A DNA stretch of 64,000 nucleotides, taken from positions 1-64,000 of the forward strand of contig NZ_CANTZW010000013.1 of assembly GCF_947855115.1 (NCBI RefSeq), given 5' to 3'. The notes below the pieces were generated by a model. The model was not told the DNA's origin. It saw nothing but the letters and a program-made list of their open reading frames with translations, and made no database searches. This document shows positions 43,459 through 53,811 of this stretch, one piece after another; within the stretch, counting starts at the first letter, position 1; each line of letters opens with the position of its first letter. This stretch comes from an uncultured Parabacteroides sp. Its GTDB lineage: Bacteria > Bacteroidota > Bacteroidia > Bacteroidales > Tannerellaceae. Position numbers and translations under genes: made by a program.

Positions 43459-46350
43459 GTGAAGGAGATACTTGAGAGGACGTTGGTTCATGTGTTAGTT
43501 TGTTGCGTTATTGCCTTGTTGTCTTGTATGACGGGGAATGCGAAGGTACCCTATATTCCCAAAATTATCAATTATTCCGTAAGCGATTACAAAGCGGGAA
43601 ACCAGAATTGGGCGCTCGCCCAAGGCCCGGGAGGAAAAATGTATATCGGAAATAACCGGGGACTTTTGGTTTTTGACGGTATTCACTGGGATCTTGTGAA
43701 ATTACCCAATAATCTGGGGGTCCGTGCTTTGTACATATCAAAGGACGGGCGTATTTATGTAGGCTCTTTCGAGGAGTTCGGGTATTTTGAGATGGATGAT
43801 GAGAATGACCTGATCTATCATTCGCTCAGTTCGTCCGAGATGAATATCTATCTGAATAATGATGAATTCTGGACGATTAATGAATATAAGGGGGAGATCT
43901 ATTTCCAATCGTTCCGGAGCTTTTTTATTTATGATGGGGAGAAAGTAAGGAAAGGTGTATCTGATTTGTCTCCGTTGTATATTTTTACTTTGGACGATCA
44001 TCTATACGTTCAGTTTATGGAGGGAGGAAGCTTCTGCCGGATGGATGACGGCCAGTTCACGGAGCTAGTATCGAAAAAGGCTTTAAAAGATGATGTGGTT
44101 TCTGTCTTTCCTTTTGATCATCAATTATTGTTGGTCTCGGCTCGTAGCGGATGTTTTCTCTATGATGAGGTTCATGAAAAGTTGTCTGTATGGGATACGC
44201 CGGCCAACGATATATTGAAGGAAGGGATAGCGAACCGGGGAGTCATGATGAAAGACTCTACTTTTGTCGTGGGTACGATTTCGAATGGGATTGTGGCGAT
44301 TAATAAGAAAGGAGAGACTCTATGGCATCTCAACCGGGAAAACGGTTTGATCAATAATACAGTGTTGAGGGTATTCGCTGATAGTTCCGATAATTTATGG
44401 GCTGCGTTGGATAATGGAATCGCACAAATACATGTAAATTCTCCGATTTATTTTTATGAGCCGCTTGAGGCCCAGATCGGCATGGTACACGACATGGTGA
44501 TAGAGAAGGATATTATTTATTTGGCAACAAACCAAGGTCTTTATGCATTGTCTGAGAATGATCGTTATCCGACTTTGATTCCCGGAACTCAAGAACAAAC
44601 GTGGTATATCTCTGATGTCGGGAATCAATTGATCGCCGGGCATAATATAGGAACTTTGCAATTAGAGGGCCAGGAGGCAACCCTGATACCGGGACCTAAT
44701 GGGGGAGGTACCGTGTTGCGTAAGACGATCATCCACGGAAAGGAGGTCTTGCTCCAGATGTCTTACCGTCCGCTGAGTGTTTTTACCCGAGACATGGTTA
44801 CCAACCGCTGGAAGTTCAGCCATAACGTGGAAGGATTCTCTAATTTGATTAAATCGTTTGAGGTTGACCCTACAGGCAATATATGGGCTAGCCATATGTA
44901 TAAAGGAATCTATCGTCTTCGTCTGAGTGAGGATTTGAGGAGCGTGAAGGAGATGGAGTATATCGGGAAGTTAGAGGAAGGAAATGAGAGTGGTACGATT
45001 AATGTGATGAAATTACGAGGGCGTATCGTTTTCTCGGATGGGAACAAATTCTATACTTATGAGGATTTGACCGGAAAAATCGTTCCTTATGATTTATTGA
45101 ATGAAGACTTTCCTGAGTTGAGCGATACCTATCGGATCGTTTCCTTGAATAATGATTTGTATTGGTTTATCCGAAACTCGGAATATGTATTACTGGGACA
45201 TGAGTCCGGACGGTTCCGTTTGAAGCAGCGTATCCCTTTTACTCTGTTTAATAATCCGACAATAGAAGATAGGGGGAATATTTATGTGGCTTCCGACGGG
45301 ACTTCCTATTTCTGTCTAAACGGAGGGATCGCTCGTTATAATAGACGTCGGAATGATGTGGATACGGTTCGGGTTCTGCTGAGTTTATCGCAGGTAAGGG
45401 CTTATAATAGGCACGAGAACGAGTTCGCGCCGCTCCCTTGCAAGGGAGCGGATACGCCGAGGGCCGGCGTATCCGCGTTAAGCTATAGTTATAATACGAT
45501 TCTTTTCAAGTTCTCATATCCGGACTATACGGGTCGCCGTTTTCAGATCTATTACAAACTGGAGGGATTCGACAATGAATGGACGGAAGGCTCCAGTAAT
45601 TTCCAGCAAACTTATTCTAACCTGCCGTATGGCAATTTTGTGTTGCACGCGGTAGTGAGAGACGACCGGGGGAAAGCGTTATCCTCTTTGTCGTATCCCT
45701 TCACGGTAGAGCGCCCGTTTTATAGCTCTTGGTGGGCTTTGATTATTTATTTCGCCTTGTTTTTATGTGTGCTGGTCGTATCGGTGAGAATATATACGGC
45801 GTGGATTGTCATGCGTGAGAAGAAAATAAATGAGGAGCAAAAACGATTGCAAGAAGAACAGTTAAAGGCACAAGAGCAATTAATTATCAAGTTAGAGAAT
45901 GAAAAATTAGAGAATGACCTCACATATAAGAGTAAAGAACTGGCCAGCGCCACTTTGTCTGTCATTTCTCATAACGATTTCTTGGAGAGCTTGAAGAAGG
46001 AAATACAGGCTCAACAATTATCGGGAAGCTATACGAAGCGCTTCTTCGACAAGTTAATCCGTATGATCGATGAGAATATATCGGGTGATGATGAATGGGC
46101 TATTTTCCAGACAAATTTCGATCGTATCCACGAAAAGTTCTTTACGAATCTGAAAAAGCGATACCCCGAATTGACCCCGGGTGATTTACGATTATGCGCT
46201 TTGTTACGCCTGAATATGCCGACTAAGGATATGGCCCGTATGCAGAACCTTTCCGTACGGGGTGTTGAGGCCGCACGCTATCGGTTACGTAAAAAACTGA
46301 ATCTTCCAGAAGGGCAAAGCTTGATAAATTTCATAATCCAGTTCCATTGA
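43459..46350 (+). CDS. Membrane-spanning propeller/Y_Y_Y regulator with HTH tail
   Basis: 963 residues from a GTG start at 43459, with a signal segment (about 10-29, VHVLVCCVIALLSCMTGNA). Two seven-blade-type Reg_prop beta-propellers fill about 35-655 (units like GRIYVGSFEEFGYFEMD and DNLWAALDNGIAQIHVN), then a Y_Y_Y domain (about 675-750), one membrane helix (about 757-780), a coiled coil (about 783-830) and a LuxR-type HTH (about 900-955; LTPGDLRLCALLRLNMPTKD, then SVRGVEAARYRLRKKLN). There is no histidine kinase, so it is a one-protein sensor-regulator, unlike classic hybrid two-component regulators. It probably senses beta-1,2-glucan fragments and controls the locus downstream. Two intragenic palindromes occur at 45431-45476. 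Confidence 0.85.
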   Translation: MKEILERTLVHVLVCCVIALLSCMTGNAKVPYIPKIINYSVSDYKAGNQNWALAQGPGGKMYIGNNRGLLVFDGIHWDLVKLPNNLGVRALYISKDGRIYVGSFEEFGYFEMDDENDLIYHSLSSSEMNIYLNNDEFWTINEYKGEIYFQSFRSFFIYDGEKVRKGVSDLSPLYIFTLDDHLYVQFMEGGSFCRMDDGQFTELVSKKALKDDVVSVFPFDHQLLLVSARSGCFLYDEVHEKLSVWDTPANDILKEGIANRGVMMKDSTFVVGTISNGIVAINKKGETLWHLNRENGLINNTVLRVFADSSDNLWAALDNGIAQIHVNSPIYFYEPLEAQIGMVHDMVIEKDIIYLATNQGLYALSENDRYPTLIPGTQEQTWYISDVGNQLIAGHNIGTLQLEGQEATLIPGPNGGGTVLRKTIIHGKEVLLQMSYRPLSVFTRDMVTNRWKFSHNVEGFSNLIKSFEVDPTGNIWASHMYKGIYRLRLSEDLRSVKEMEYIGKLEEGNESGTINVMKLRGRIVFSDGNKFYTYEDLTGKIVPYDLLNEDFPELSDTYRIVSLNNDLYWFIRNSEYVLLGHESGRFRLKQRIPFTLFNNPTIEDRGNIYVASDGTSYFCLNGGIARYNRRRNDVDTVRVLLSLSQVRAYNRHENEFAPLPCKGADTPRAGVSALSYSYNTILFKFSYPDYTGRRFQIYYKLEGFDNEWTEGSSNFQQTYSNLPYGNFVLHAVVRDDRGKALSSLSYPFTVERPFYSSWWALIIYFALFLCVLVVSVRIYTAWIVMREKKINEEQKRLQEEQLKAQEQLIIKLENEKLENDLTYKSKELASATLSVISHNDFLESLKKEIQAQQLSGSYTKRFFDKLIRMIDENISGDDEWAIFQTNFDRIHEKFFTNLKKRYPELTPGDLRLCALLRLNMPTKDMARMQNLSVRGVEAARYRLRKKLNLPEGQSLINFIIQFH
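45431..45476. repeat. Two back-to-back perfect hairpins inside the regulator gene
   Basis: CGCTCCCTTGCAAGGGAGCG (45431-45450) is a perfect 20-base palindrome. Immediately after, GCGGATACGCCG (45448-45459) and CGGCGTATCCGC (45465-45476) form a perfect 12-base stem with loop AGGGC. Both lie in-frame in coding sequence between the propeller and the Y_Y_Y domain (encoding LPCKGADTPRAGVSA). They look like an inserted REP-type element. Confidence 0.8.
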
Positions 46351-46686
46351 TGGTTGCATGCTTACGAGCGCGAGAAGCTATCCTGGCTATGGGATATGGG
46401 AATCGTAATTATGCACTACTCCTGTCGTTTTTGTTTTCCTATTTTTGGTAAAATGTGTTTAGTAACATATAATCTGCGTCTTTTGAATTAACAAATGTAT
46501 TATATCTGAAAATGAGTTAATTAGATTATATTGCAGTAGTAAAAAAGTAGTAATATTCCGCTTGTATATCCGTTGCAGTAGCGTTGAAGTATACAAAAAT
46601 TTGTCCTTTTTTAGGTTTGGGTGTTCATTTGCTTCGAATTTAATAATGTGTGTAAAAACAAATGTTCAACTTTAAAACTAGAATGA
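46351..46686. other. 336-base leader region of the SusC gene
   Basis: AT-rich and without genes. A TAGGTTTG box near 46605-46620 may be the -7 element of the SusC promoter; the region is where the upstream regulator would be expected to bind. No strong dyad symmetry seen. Confidence 0.35.
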
Positions 46687-49600
46687 ATGAAAGCTAAATT
46701 ACTGCTTTGTTTATGCCTGTTACTTGCGGCGACTACCATGTTCGCGCAGAATCTGACAGTTACTGGTGTGGTAACTGAAAAGGCCACAGGATACCCTGCG
46801 ATCGGGGTGAGTGTTTTGGTTAAGGGTACGACGAATGGTACCATAACCTCTATGGATGGAGACTATACCTTAAGTAATGTTCCCAAGAACGCGACTTTAG
46901 TATTTAGTTACGTAGGTATGACTACGCAAGAAGTCCCGGTGAACGGACAGACCGTAGTGAACGTTCTTATGAGTGAGGACACGCAAAACTTGGAAGAAGT
47001 AGTCGTTATCGGTTATGGAACAAGTAAGGCTAAAGATTTGACGGCCCCAATCGCCGTAATCAAAGCTGATGAGATCACGAAACATGCCACATCCTCTCCG
47101 ATGGGGGCTTTACAAGGTAAGGTAGCGGGTGTGCAGATCACGAGTAATGGACAGCCGGGTTCCGGTCCTTCCGTACGTATCCGTGGTATCGGCTCTATGA
47201 ATGATAACAGCCAGCCATTGTATGTAGTGGATGGTATGTTTTTTGATAACATTGATTTCTTGAATAATAGTGATATTCAGGATTTATCGATCTTGAAGGA
47301 TGCGTCCGCAGCTTCTATCTATGGTGTACGTGCCGCTAATGGCGTTGTTTTGGTTACGACAAAAAAGGGTGCCCTGAATCGTCCGGCTACGGTTACTTAT
47401 GACGGTTACGTGGGGTTCCAAAAAGCAACGAATGTATTGAAAATGGCAAGCAGTGAGCAATATGCCATGATGATCAATGAGATGGGAAATGAGACCTTGC
47501 AAGATGTGTTGAATCAGTCTGTTAAAAACTGGGGATCACTACCCAATACAAACTGGTATGATGAGATTCTTCATACAGCATTGACGCATAATCATTCTTT
47601 GGATATTTCCGGGGGATCGGAAAAAGCGACTTATTCAGTAGGTGCTTCTTATTTGTATCAAGATGGTATCTTGAATGCTGAGAATGATTATTCTCGTTTT
47701 AACTTACGTACGAAAGCGGACTATAAGGCTTTTGACTGGTTAAAAGTCGGGGTGAATGTGGTGTTAAGTAATTCTACGCAGGTTGTACCAGATGGACAGG
47801 TTTGGATGTCGGCTTTTCGTACTCCTTCTATCATTCCGGTCTATGATGAATCTAATCCATTAGGAGCATATCCTATCAATTATGCCTCTCCGGCTCAAAT
47901 TGGTTTAAGTGAGTTCTATGGAAACCCGGTGGCAACCGCTGAATATTATGATTCTAAAAACAAGTCGTTGCGCGTGATGCCTTCATTCTATGCTCAATTT
48001 GATTTTCTGCCGGAGAATAAGTTGTTCTTCAAGACAGCTTATAGTCAAGATATCAATATTCTTCAGTCTCGTACTTATACTCCGGCTTATCTAGTAGGTG
48101 GTACCCAAGTTAACTCTACTTCCAAATTAAAGAAGCAAAATGATATTTATCATAGCTGGATCTGGGACAATACATTAACTTATACGGATACATTTGGTGA
48201 TCATGGCTTAACGGCTATGTTGGGTAACTCTGTACGTGAGGAGAACTTCCGTAATTTATGGGGCGAGGCGACTGGTGTACCCGGTGAGCATGAGGAGTAT
48301 TTCTATTTGAATCAAGGAAATGCAGATGGACGTACAACGGGTGATAATGGTACAACTTACCGTGGTGTATCTTGGTTCGGTCGTGTTTCTTACGATTATA
48401 AGGGTAAATATTTATTGTCTGCTACAATGCGTGCGGATGGTTCCTCTAAATATCAAGAGACATGGGGGTATTTCCCTTCTGTAGGTGTCGCTTGGAATAT
48501 CTCGGAGGAAGGATTTATGAAAGACCAGAAATGGCTTGATTACATGAAGATTCGTGCCAGCTGGGGTAAACTAGGTAATGATAAGATCAAGGCTAGTGAT
48601 GGTTTTGCCTCTATTACACAAGATATGACAACTTCTGGTATCTTTGCGGGGAGCGCTGTTCCCGGATATACGAATTTAGTATATTTTAGCTGGTTGGGAT
48701 GGGAAGTTGTAAATGAAACGAACGTAGGCTTGGACTTCCGTATATTAGACAGTCGTTTGAGTGTTGAGGCTGATTGGTATTATCGTCTGACACAGAATGC
48801 TGTAATTGATGCCCCACTTCCAATGGGTGCTGGAAACTTATTAGGTAACCAAGGAGAGATATTGAATACAGGTGTTGAATTATCGGTGAATTGGTCTGAT
48901 AAAATTGGTAAGGATTTCTCTTATTATATTGGTGCAAACTTAACGACTTTGCATAATGAGGTGAAGGACCTGAATGGTTTATCTTATTTATATGGTGGTT
49001 CTGCGGAATTCCGTACAATCTCTAAGGTTGGAGGTGAGTTGAATGCTTATTATGGACACGAGGTCGCTGGAGTTTACCAGAATGAGGCCGAAATTGCCGC
49101 AGATCCGATTGCTGTTGAGAATGGTTTGAAACCAGGTGATTTTAAATATGTTGACCAGAACAAAGATGGGAAGATCGATGATAAAGACCGTGTTACTCTA
49201 GGCTCTTATGTCCCGAATTTCTCTTATGGCATCAATTTAGGTTTCTCTTACAAGAACTTTGATTTCTCTATGGTAATGCAAGGTGTGACAGGAAACCAGA
49301 TCGTAAACCGTAAACGTGGTGACCGTCGTTGGCACTCAGAGTTGAACTATGATGCTGATCAAGTAGAAAACCGTTGGACTGGTGAGGGATCAACTAATAG
49401 CTATCCTTCAGCTGCCGGATCTGTTAATCCTTGGAACATAGCTAAGTTTAATTCCTTCTATGTAGAGGATGGTTCCTACTTCCGTATTCAGAACGTACAA
49501 GTCGCTTATACGTTTCCCAAAAAGGATTTTGGAAAATTCAAGATGCCGAGCATACGTTTGAGCTTGACGGCAGATCGTCCTTTGACAATCTTTAAGGCAA

Positions 49601-49731
49601 ATAGTTTCAGCCCAGAGTTATCGAGCGTGAAAAATGAGGATGGAACGATGCCTTCTTCATCTTATGGATTTGATGAAAGGGTATATCCGTTGTCTTCGTC
49701 CTATACATTAGGTCTTCGTATCATCTATTAA
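46687..49731 (+). CDS. SusC-like TonB-dependent transporter of the glucan locus
   Basis: 1014 residues: signal peptide (about 1-20, MFAQ), carboxypeptidase-regulatory-like domain (about 24-100; GVVTEKATGYPAIGVSVLVK), TonB-box-like EEVVVIGYGTSKAKDLTAPI, plug (QPLYVVDGMFFDNIDF, LSILKDASAASIYGVRAANG) and barrel ending YTLGLRIIY. No STN domain, consistent with control by the upstream propeller regulator rather than a sigma factor. It probably imports beta-1,2-gluco-oligosaccharides; the SusD gene follows after 29 bases. Confidence 0.93.
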   Translation: MKAKLLLCLCLLLAATTMFAQNLTVTGVVTEKATGYPAIGVSVLVKGTTNGTITSMDGDYTLSNVPKNATLVFSYVGMTTQEVPVNGQTVVNVLMSEDTQNLEEVVVIGYGTSKAKDLTAPIAVIKADEITKHATSSPMGALQGKVAGVQITSNGQPGSGPSVRIRGIGSMNDNSQPLYVVDGMFFDNIDFLNNSDIQDLSILKDASAASIYGVRAANGVVLVTTKKGALNRPATVTYDGYVGFQKATNVLKMASSEQYAMMINEMGNETLQDVLNQSVKNWGSLPNTNWYDEILHTALTHNHSLDISGGSEKATYSVGASYLYQDGILNAENDYSRFNLRTKADYKAFDWLKVGVNVVLSNSTQVVPDGQVWMSAFRTPSIIPVYDESNPLGAYPINYASPAQIGLSEFYGNPVATAEYYDSKNKSLRVMPSFYAQFDFLPENKLFFKTAYSQDINILQSRTYTPAYLVGGTQVNSTSKLKKQNDIYHSWIWDNTLTYTDTFGDHGLTAMLGNSVREENFRNLWGEATGVPGEHEEYFYLNQGNADGRTTGDNGTTYRGVSWFGRVSYDYKGKYLLSATMRADGSSKYQETWGYFPSVGVAWNISEEGFMKDQKWLDYMKIRASWGKLGNDKIKASDGFASITQDMTTSGIFAGSAVPGYTNLVYFSWLGWEVVNETNVGLDFRILDSRLSVEADWYYRLTQNAVIDAPLPMGAGNLLGNQGEILNTGVELSVNWSDKIGKDFSYYIGANLTTLHNEVKDLNGLSYLYGGSAEFRTISKVGGELNAYYGHEVAGVYQNEAEIAADPIAVENGLKPGDFKYVDQNKDGKIDDKDRVTLGSYVPNFSYGINLGFSYKNFDFSMVMQGVTGNQIVNRKRGDRRWHSELNYDADQVENRWTGEGSTNSYPSAAGSVNPWNIAKFNSFYVEDGSYFRIQNVQVAYTFPKKDFGKFKMPSIRLSLTADRPLTIFKANSFSPELSSVKNEDGTMPSSSYGFDERVYPLSSSYTLGLRIIY

Positions 49732-49760
49732 TTATTAAATATTTAATGCTAATATAGTAT

Positions 49761-51239
49761 ATGAAAAATATATTTAAAAAACAGCTTTTAATAGCAATTC
49801 CATTAGCTTTTACGCTTTCAAGCTGTAGCGACTTTTTGGATAAGCTTCCGGAAAACTCTGTAGAGGTGGAATCTGTGGATTATTCGAAAACATCTGAGAT
49901 GTATATGCCGGTTTCCGGTATATATGCTAAGAGCCGTAATCTGTTGGCCAGTTGGTCTAGTTGGGGGTGTATTATCGTCCGTGGTGATGATGTAAATAAA
50001 GGTGGATCTCCTACAGACCAAGTTGAGTTTAATTATTGCAGTAATTTCCAGTATGATAAGCTAAATACATTTTGGGCTTTAAACGGAACATGGGGCAATT
50101 ATTATAATGTGATCTCTTTGTCTAATTCTGCTTTGGAGTCATTGGCGAAATATGGGGAACATATAAGTAGCGAGTCTGACAAGGCTTTGAATACTAAGTA
50201 TTGTGCGGAGGTTCGTTTTTTCCGTGCGTTAGCTTATCATCAACTTGTAAATCTATGGGGAGATGTTCCATTGTTACTTGACAATCAAGCATTAAATATT
50301 ACGAAAAGTAGGAAAGAAGATGTCTTGAAATACATTTATGATGAACTAGACTTCTGTATTCAAAATCTTCCAGCTATTCGTCCGAATGAGTCTGAACATC
50401 CGGGTGCGATAACGAAATATACGGCAGAAATGGTAAAAGCTCAGGCAAAGATGTATAATAATGAATGGGATGATGTATTGACCTTGACGGAGGATATCAT
50501 CAATAGCGGTAAGTTCGAATTGTATCCGGACTTTTATGAGTTGTTCAAAATACCGGGAAAATTATGTAATGAGTCTTTATTGGAGTATCAGTTCACGGAC
50601 TTTGGTAACGGTAGTGGTGAGATTGTAGAATCTGATCAATGGTTTGCCTTCCAAGGCCCTCGTGGTGAGGCTCCTATTTCTGGTTGGGCATTTATCGAAC
50701 CGACTCAGAAGATTCGTGATTTATTCACAAAAAGAGGTGAGACTGTTCGTGCTGAGACAACATTCTTAATGACGGATGCTACAACACGCGACGGAGATTA
50801 TATACCTGCTGCTAAACCGGGTGAACCTACCGCCTATAACGGTAAGGCTTATACACCGAAGAACCAAATGACCCCGGGCCGTACACAATATGGCGCAGGT
50901 AATAATGTGCGTGTATTCCGTTACGCTGACGTATTGTTGATGAATGCTGAAGCTAAGGTTCGTAAAGGACAAAACGGTGATGCTCCTTTGAATTTGGTTC
51001 GTGAACGTGCGGGTTTAGCCCCGATCATGAATGCGACTTTAGATCAAATCTTAGAAGAACGTCAGGTTGAATTAGCGTTAGAGTGGGGAGCTCGTTTCTA
51101 CGACTTGGTTCGTACGGACAGAGCTACTCAAGAACTTCCGGGTTTTGTTAAAGGGGAGAGCGAATATTATCCGATACCTCAAGATCAAATCGATTTGAAT
51201 CCGAATTTGGAGTTTGAGGCTGGAACGATAGCAGAATAA
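49761..51239 (+). CDS. SusD-like glycan-binding lipoprotein of the glucan locus
   Basis: 492 residues with a lipobox (LSSC, Cys about 22), the helical SusD fold and the C-terminal ILEERQVELALEWGARFYDL then VRTDRA motif. It caps the SusC barrel and binds the glycan at the surface. Third gene of the locus; 114 bases separate its stop from the GH144 start. Confidence 0.92.
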   Translation: MKNIFKKQLLIAIPLAFTLSSCSDFLDKLPENSVEVESVDYSKTSEMYMPVSGIYAKSRNLLASWSSWGCIIVRGDDVNKGGSPTDQVEFNYCSNFQYDKLNTFWALNGTWGNYYNVISLSNSALESLAKYGEHISSESDKALNTKYCAEVRFFRALAYHQLVNLWGDVPLLLDNQALNITKSRKEDVLKYIYDELDFCIQNLPAIRPNESEHPGAITKYTAEMVKAQAKMYNNEWDDVLTLTEDIINSGKFELYPDFYELFKIPGKLCNESLLEYQFTDFGNGSGEIVESDQWFAFQGPRGEAPISGWAFIEPTQKIRDLFTKRGETVRAETTFLMTDATTRDGDYIPAAKPGEPTAYNGKAYTPKNQMTPGRTQYGAGNNVRVFRYADVLLMNAEAKVRKGQNGDAPLNLVRERAGLAPIMNATLDQILEERQVELALEWGARFYDLVRTDRATQELPGFVKGESEYYPIPQDQIDLNPNLEFEAGTIAE

Positions 51240-51353
51240 GAAGATTCTCACATATTTACTAGACCTTTGTAGTTTGGCAAGGCGGTGTCAACCCGTTTGG
51301 CACCGCCTATTTTATCTCAGATTATATCGTTTATTTATATAAATATCAGCATC

Positions 51354-53519
51354 ATGAAACACATTGTATTACTAACTACTCTCTTACTATCTGCCGGTTT
51401 GCAAGCGGTGGAGAAACCTTACGACTATGTTTTTTTCGAGAATAGCCTGATGAAAGGGGATTACTTTTATTCTCAGGCGAAATATACCTCACCTTCTTGG
51501 ATTAAAAATGCGAGGCAGCATCTTCCGGTCGCTGGCTCTGTTGCTTTCACGCCCGGCAATTCCCTGGAACTTACCTATGTATCCGCTCCCGGAGGAGATT
51601 GGTATAGCGAGATACAATATTGCCCGGTTCGTGGCAACGACTTCTTCCGCGAACCCTCGACACTCTCCATGCAAGTACGTCTGGAAGAGAGCATGAATAC
51701 CGCCGCTCTTCCCAGTATCGCCATTCGTTACGCGGATAGCACGTATACCCGGTACGTAGACATGGGGAAATACCTGAGAGATACACGTCCCGGCGTATGG
51801 CATTCCGTATCTATCCCTTTAGGGGATCTCGGGGTGAGCGCCGTGAATGATACGAACATCAAGAAATTGGCGGCGGTGGCCTTTCGCCCCGGTACGGCCG
51901 ATGGAAACGAATATACGATTTACTTGGACGACGTAGAGCTGTTGCCGGCCACCCTTCCGTCGGTAAGCGCTTTGAACGCCCCTGCCTTACAAGAGGCCAA
52001 GGCGTATGAGCGTCATATCGATATCAAATGGATTCCTCAATCAAAGGAGGATATAAAATACTATCGCATCTACCGTTCATTCGACGGGATTACTTACCAG
52101 CCGGTCGCTATCCGTCGGCCTTGGATGAACCGCTATACCGATTTCTTGGGGGAGATCGGTAAAAAAGCCTATTACAAGGTGACAGTCGTGGACTACGCGC
52201 TGAACGAGTCTGCGTTCTCCCAGGCGGTATCGGCTACTACCCGCCCGATGACGGATGAGCAATTGCTGGATATGGTGCAGGAAGCGAACTTCCGTTATTA
52301 TTGGGAGGGAGCGGAGCCGAACAGCGGACTCGCCCGCGAGAATATTCCCGGACGGAATGACATGATCGCTACAGGGGCTTCCGGCTTCGGTATCATGGCG
52401 ATCGTAGCGGGGATCGAGCGGGGATTTATCACCCGGGAAGAAGGAGTGCGACGTTTCCTGAGAATCACTTCTTTCTTGGAGAAAGCGGATAAGTTCCATG
52501 GAGCGGTCTCTCACTTTATCGATGGAACGACAGGAAAGGCGGTCGCCTTCTTCGGCCCGAAAGATAACGGGGGCGATTTGGTGGAGACCTCTTTCTTATT
52601 CCAAGGGCTGTTGACGGCTCGTCAATATTTCAATCAAGGGAATGACAAGGAAAAACAAATCCGCGAGAGTATCGACAATCTATGGAAGAACGTGGAATGG
52701 AACTGGTATAAGCAATTCAAGGACAGCCCTTATTTGTATTGGCACTGGTCGCCGGATCAGGCGTGGGTGATCAACCATAAATTGATAGGTTGGAATGAGA
52801 CCATGATTACCTATATGCTGGCTATCATGGGACCGAAATACGGAGTCTCCCCGGAGATGTATTATAGCGGTTGGGCCAGCCAAGAAAAGTATGCGCAAGA
52901 ATACCGTGCCGGCTGGAGTTGCGTGCAAGATGGTAGGATGTATACGAATGGCAATACCTATTATGGGGAGAACCTGAAAGTAGGTGTCTCCAATGGAGGC
53001 CCCCTTTTCTTCATCCATTACTCATACCTCGGGTTAGACCCGCATAAGTTCACCGATAAGTACACGAATTATTTCGAGAACAACCGGAAAATAGCGAAGA
53101 TCAATCAACGATATTGTGTCGAGAACCAAGGTGGTTATGTAGGCTATGGGGAAGATTGCTGGGGATTGACCGCTAGTGATTTCGCGTGGAGTTACCAAGC
53201 CCAAGAGCCGATGCCTCACCGGGATAACGGAACGATGGCGCCCACGGGCGCTCTGGCTTCATTCCCTTACACGCCAGACGCTTCCATGAAAGCTTTACGG
53301 AATTATTATCGTAACTACGGCAGTTTCTTGTGGGGCGAATACGGTTTCCGGGATGCTTTCAACCTGACCGTAAACTGGGTATCTCCCTTATTTATGGGGC
53401 TGAACCAAGCACCCGTAACCGTGATGATCGAGAATTACCGCACGAATCTGCTGTGGAATCTTTTCATGAGCCACCCGGATGTACAAAAAGGAATCCAAAA
53501 AATACAATCCATAAAATAA
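51354..53519 (+). CDS. GH144 exo-acting beta-1,2-glucan hydrolase (sophorose-releasing)
   Basis: 721 residues from ATG 51354 (signal MKHIVLLTTLLLSAGLQAVE); the earlier ATG at 51285 would put a leader before the signal peptide. An N-terminal beta domain (about 20-200), an Fn3-like domain (about 205-305) and a GH144 (alpha/alpha)6 catalytic domain (about 310-721; YWEGAEPNSGLARENIPGRN, GPKDNGGDLVETSFLFQGLL, LYWHWSPDQAWVIN, YGEDCWGLTASDFAWSYQAQ). Residue 93 in this numbering is Arg (PVRGNDF). From memory, P. distasonis BDI_3064 has an N-terminal domain whose R93 blocks subsite -3 and enforces exo-action giving sophorose, so this gene is probably BDI_3064 itself. Secreted to the periplasm or surface. 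Confidence 0.9.
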   Translation: MKHIVLLTTLLLSAGLQAVEKPYDYVFFENSLMKGDYFYSQAKYTSPSWIKNARQHLPVAGSVAFTPGNSLELTYVSAPGGDWYSEIQYCPVRGNDFFREPSTLSMQVRLEESMNTAALPSIAIRYADSTYTRYVDMGKYLRDTRPGVWHSVSIPLGDLGVSAVNDTNIKKLAAVAFRPGTADGNEYTIYLDDVELLPATLPSVSALNAPALQEAKAYERHIDIKWIPQSKEDIKYYRIYRSFDGITYQPVAIRRPWMNRYTDFLGEIGKKAYYKVTVVDYALNESAFSQAVSATTRPMTDEQLLDMVQEANFRYYWEGAEPNSGLARENIPGRNDMIATGASGFGIMAIVAGIERGFITREEGVRRFLRITSFLEKADKFHGAVSHFIDGTTGKAVAFFGPKDNGGDLVETSFLFQGLLTARQYFNQGNDKEKQIRESIDNLWKNVEWNWYKQFKDSPYLYWHWSPDQAWVINHKLIGWNETMITYMLAIMGPKYGVSPEMYYSGWASQEKYAQEYRAGWSCVQDGRMYTNGNTYYGENLKVGVSNGGPLFFIHYSYLGLDPHKFTDKYTNYFENNRKIAKINQRYCVENQGGYVGYGEDCWGLTASDFAWSYQAQEPMPHRDNGTMAPTGALASFPYTPDASMKALRNYYRNYGSFLWGEYGFRDAFNLTVNWVSPLFMGLNQAPVTVMIENYRTNLLWNLFMSHPDVQKGIQKIQSIK

Positions 53520-53527
53520 TGATACCT

Positions 53528-53625
53528 AGTTGTAGAGACGGGGCGTGCCCCGTCTCATCCCCTCAAAATGGTAACATAAAGATACTATCGGACCGTGGGA
53601 GACGGGGCACGCCCCGTCTCTACAA
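53528..53625 (-). repeat. Double-hairpin dispersed repeat, copy B (inverted)
   Basis: Same inverted ends as copy A, with the core read in the opposite direction (ATCCCCTCAAAATGGTAA is the reverse complement of the copy-A core). It lies between two co-directional genes, the GH144 and the GH43-like gene, where its hairpins might trim or stabilise the transcript. Confidence 0.85.
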
Positions 53626-53691
53626 TAAAAAAAATATCTGGAATATAATATGCTAGAACATAATAGAATAAACAGGCCTATCATATCCTGG

Positions 53692-53765
53692 AAAAAACAT
53701 GTACGTGTTTTTCCGGAAACATGTACGTCTTTCCCGGAAAACACGTACATGTTTTTCCGGAAGTA
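53692..53765. repeat. Cluster of ACGTAC-type words
   Basis: Three nearly regular units, each with ATGTACGT or ACGTACAT followed by TTTTTCCGGAAA or TTTCCCGGAAAA. The same words occur near the window start (187-275). Adjacent units are inverted relative to each other, so stems can form. It is located in the leader of the GH43-like gene. Confidence 0.5.
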
Positions 53766-53811
53766 CATAAGAGCTGCCGTTTTTTCCCGAAAAGCTTATA
53801 AGGATAAGTAT

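Noticed and set aside
53650..53811. N-terminal extension of the GH43-like protein
   Set aside because: It translates through the ACGTAC repeat cluster and would place 54 residues before a perfect signal peptide.
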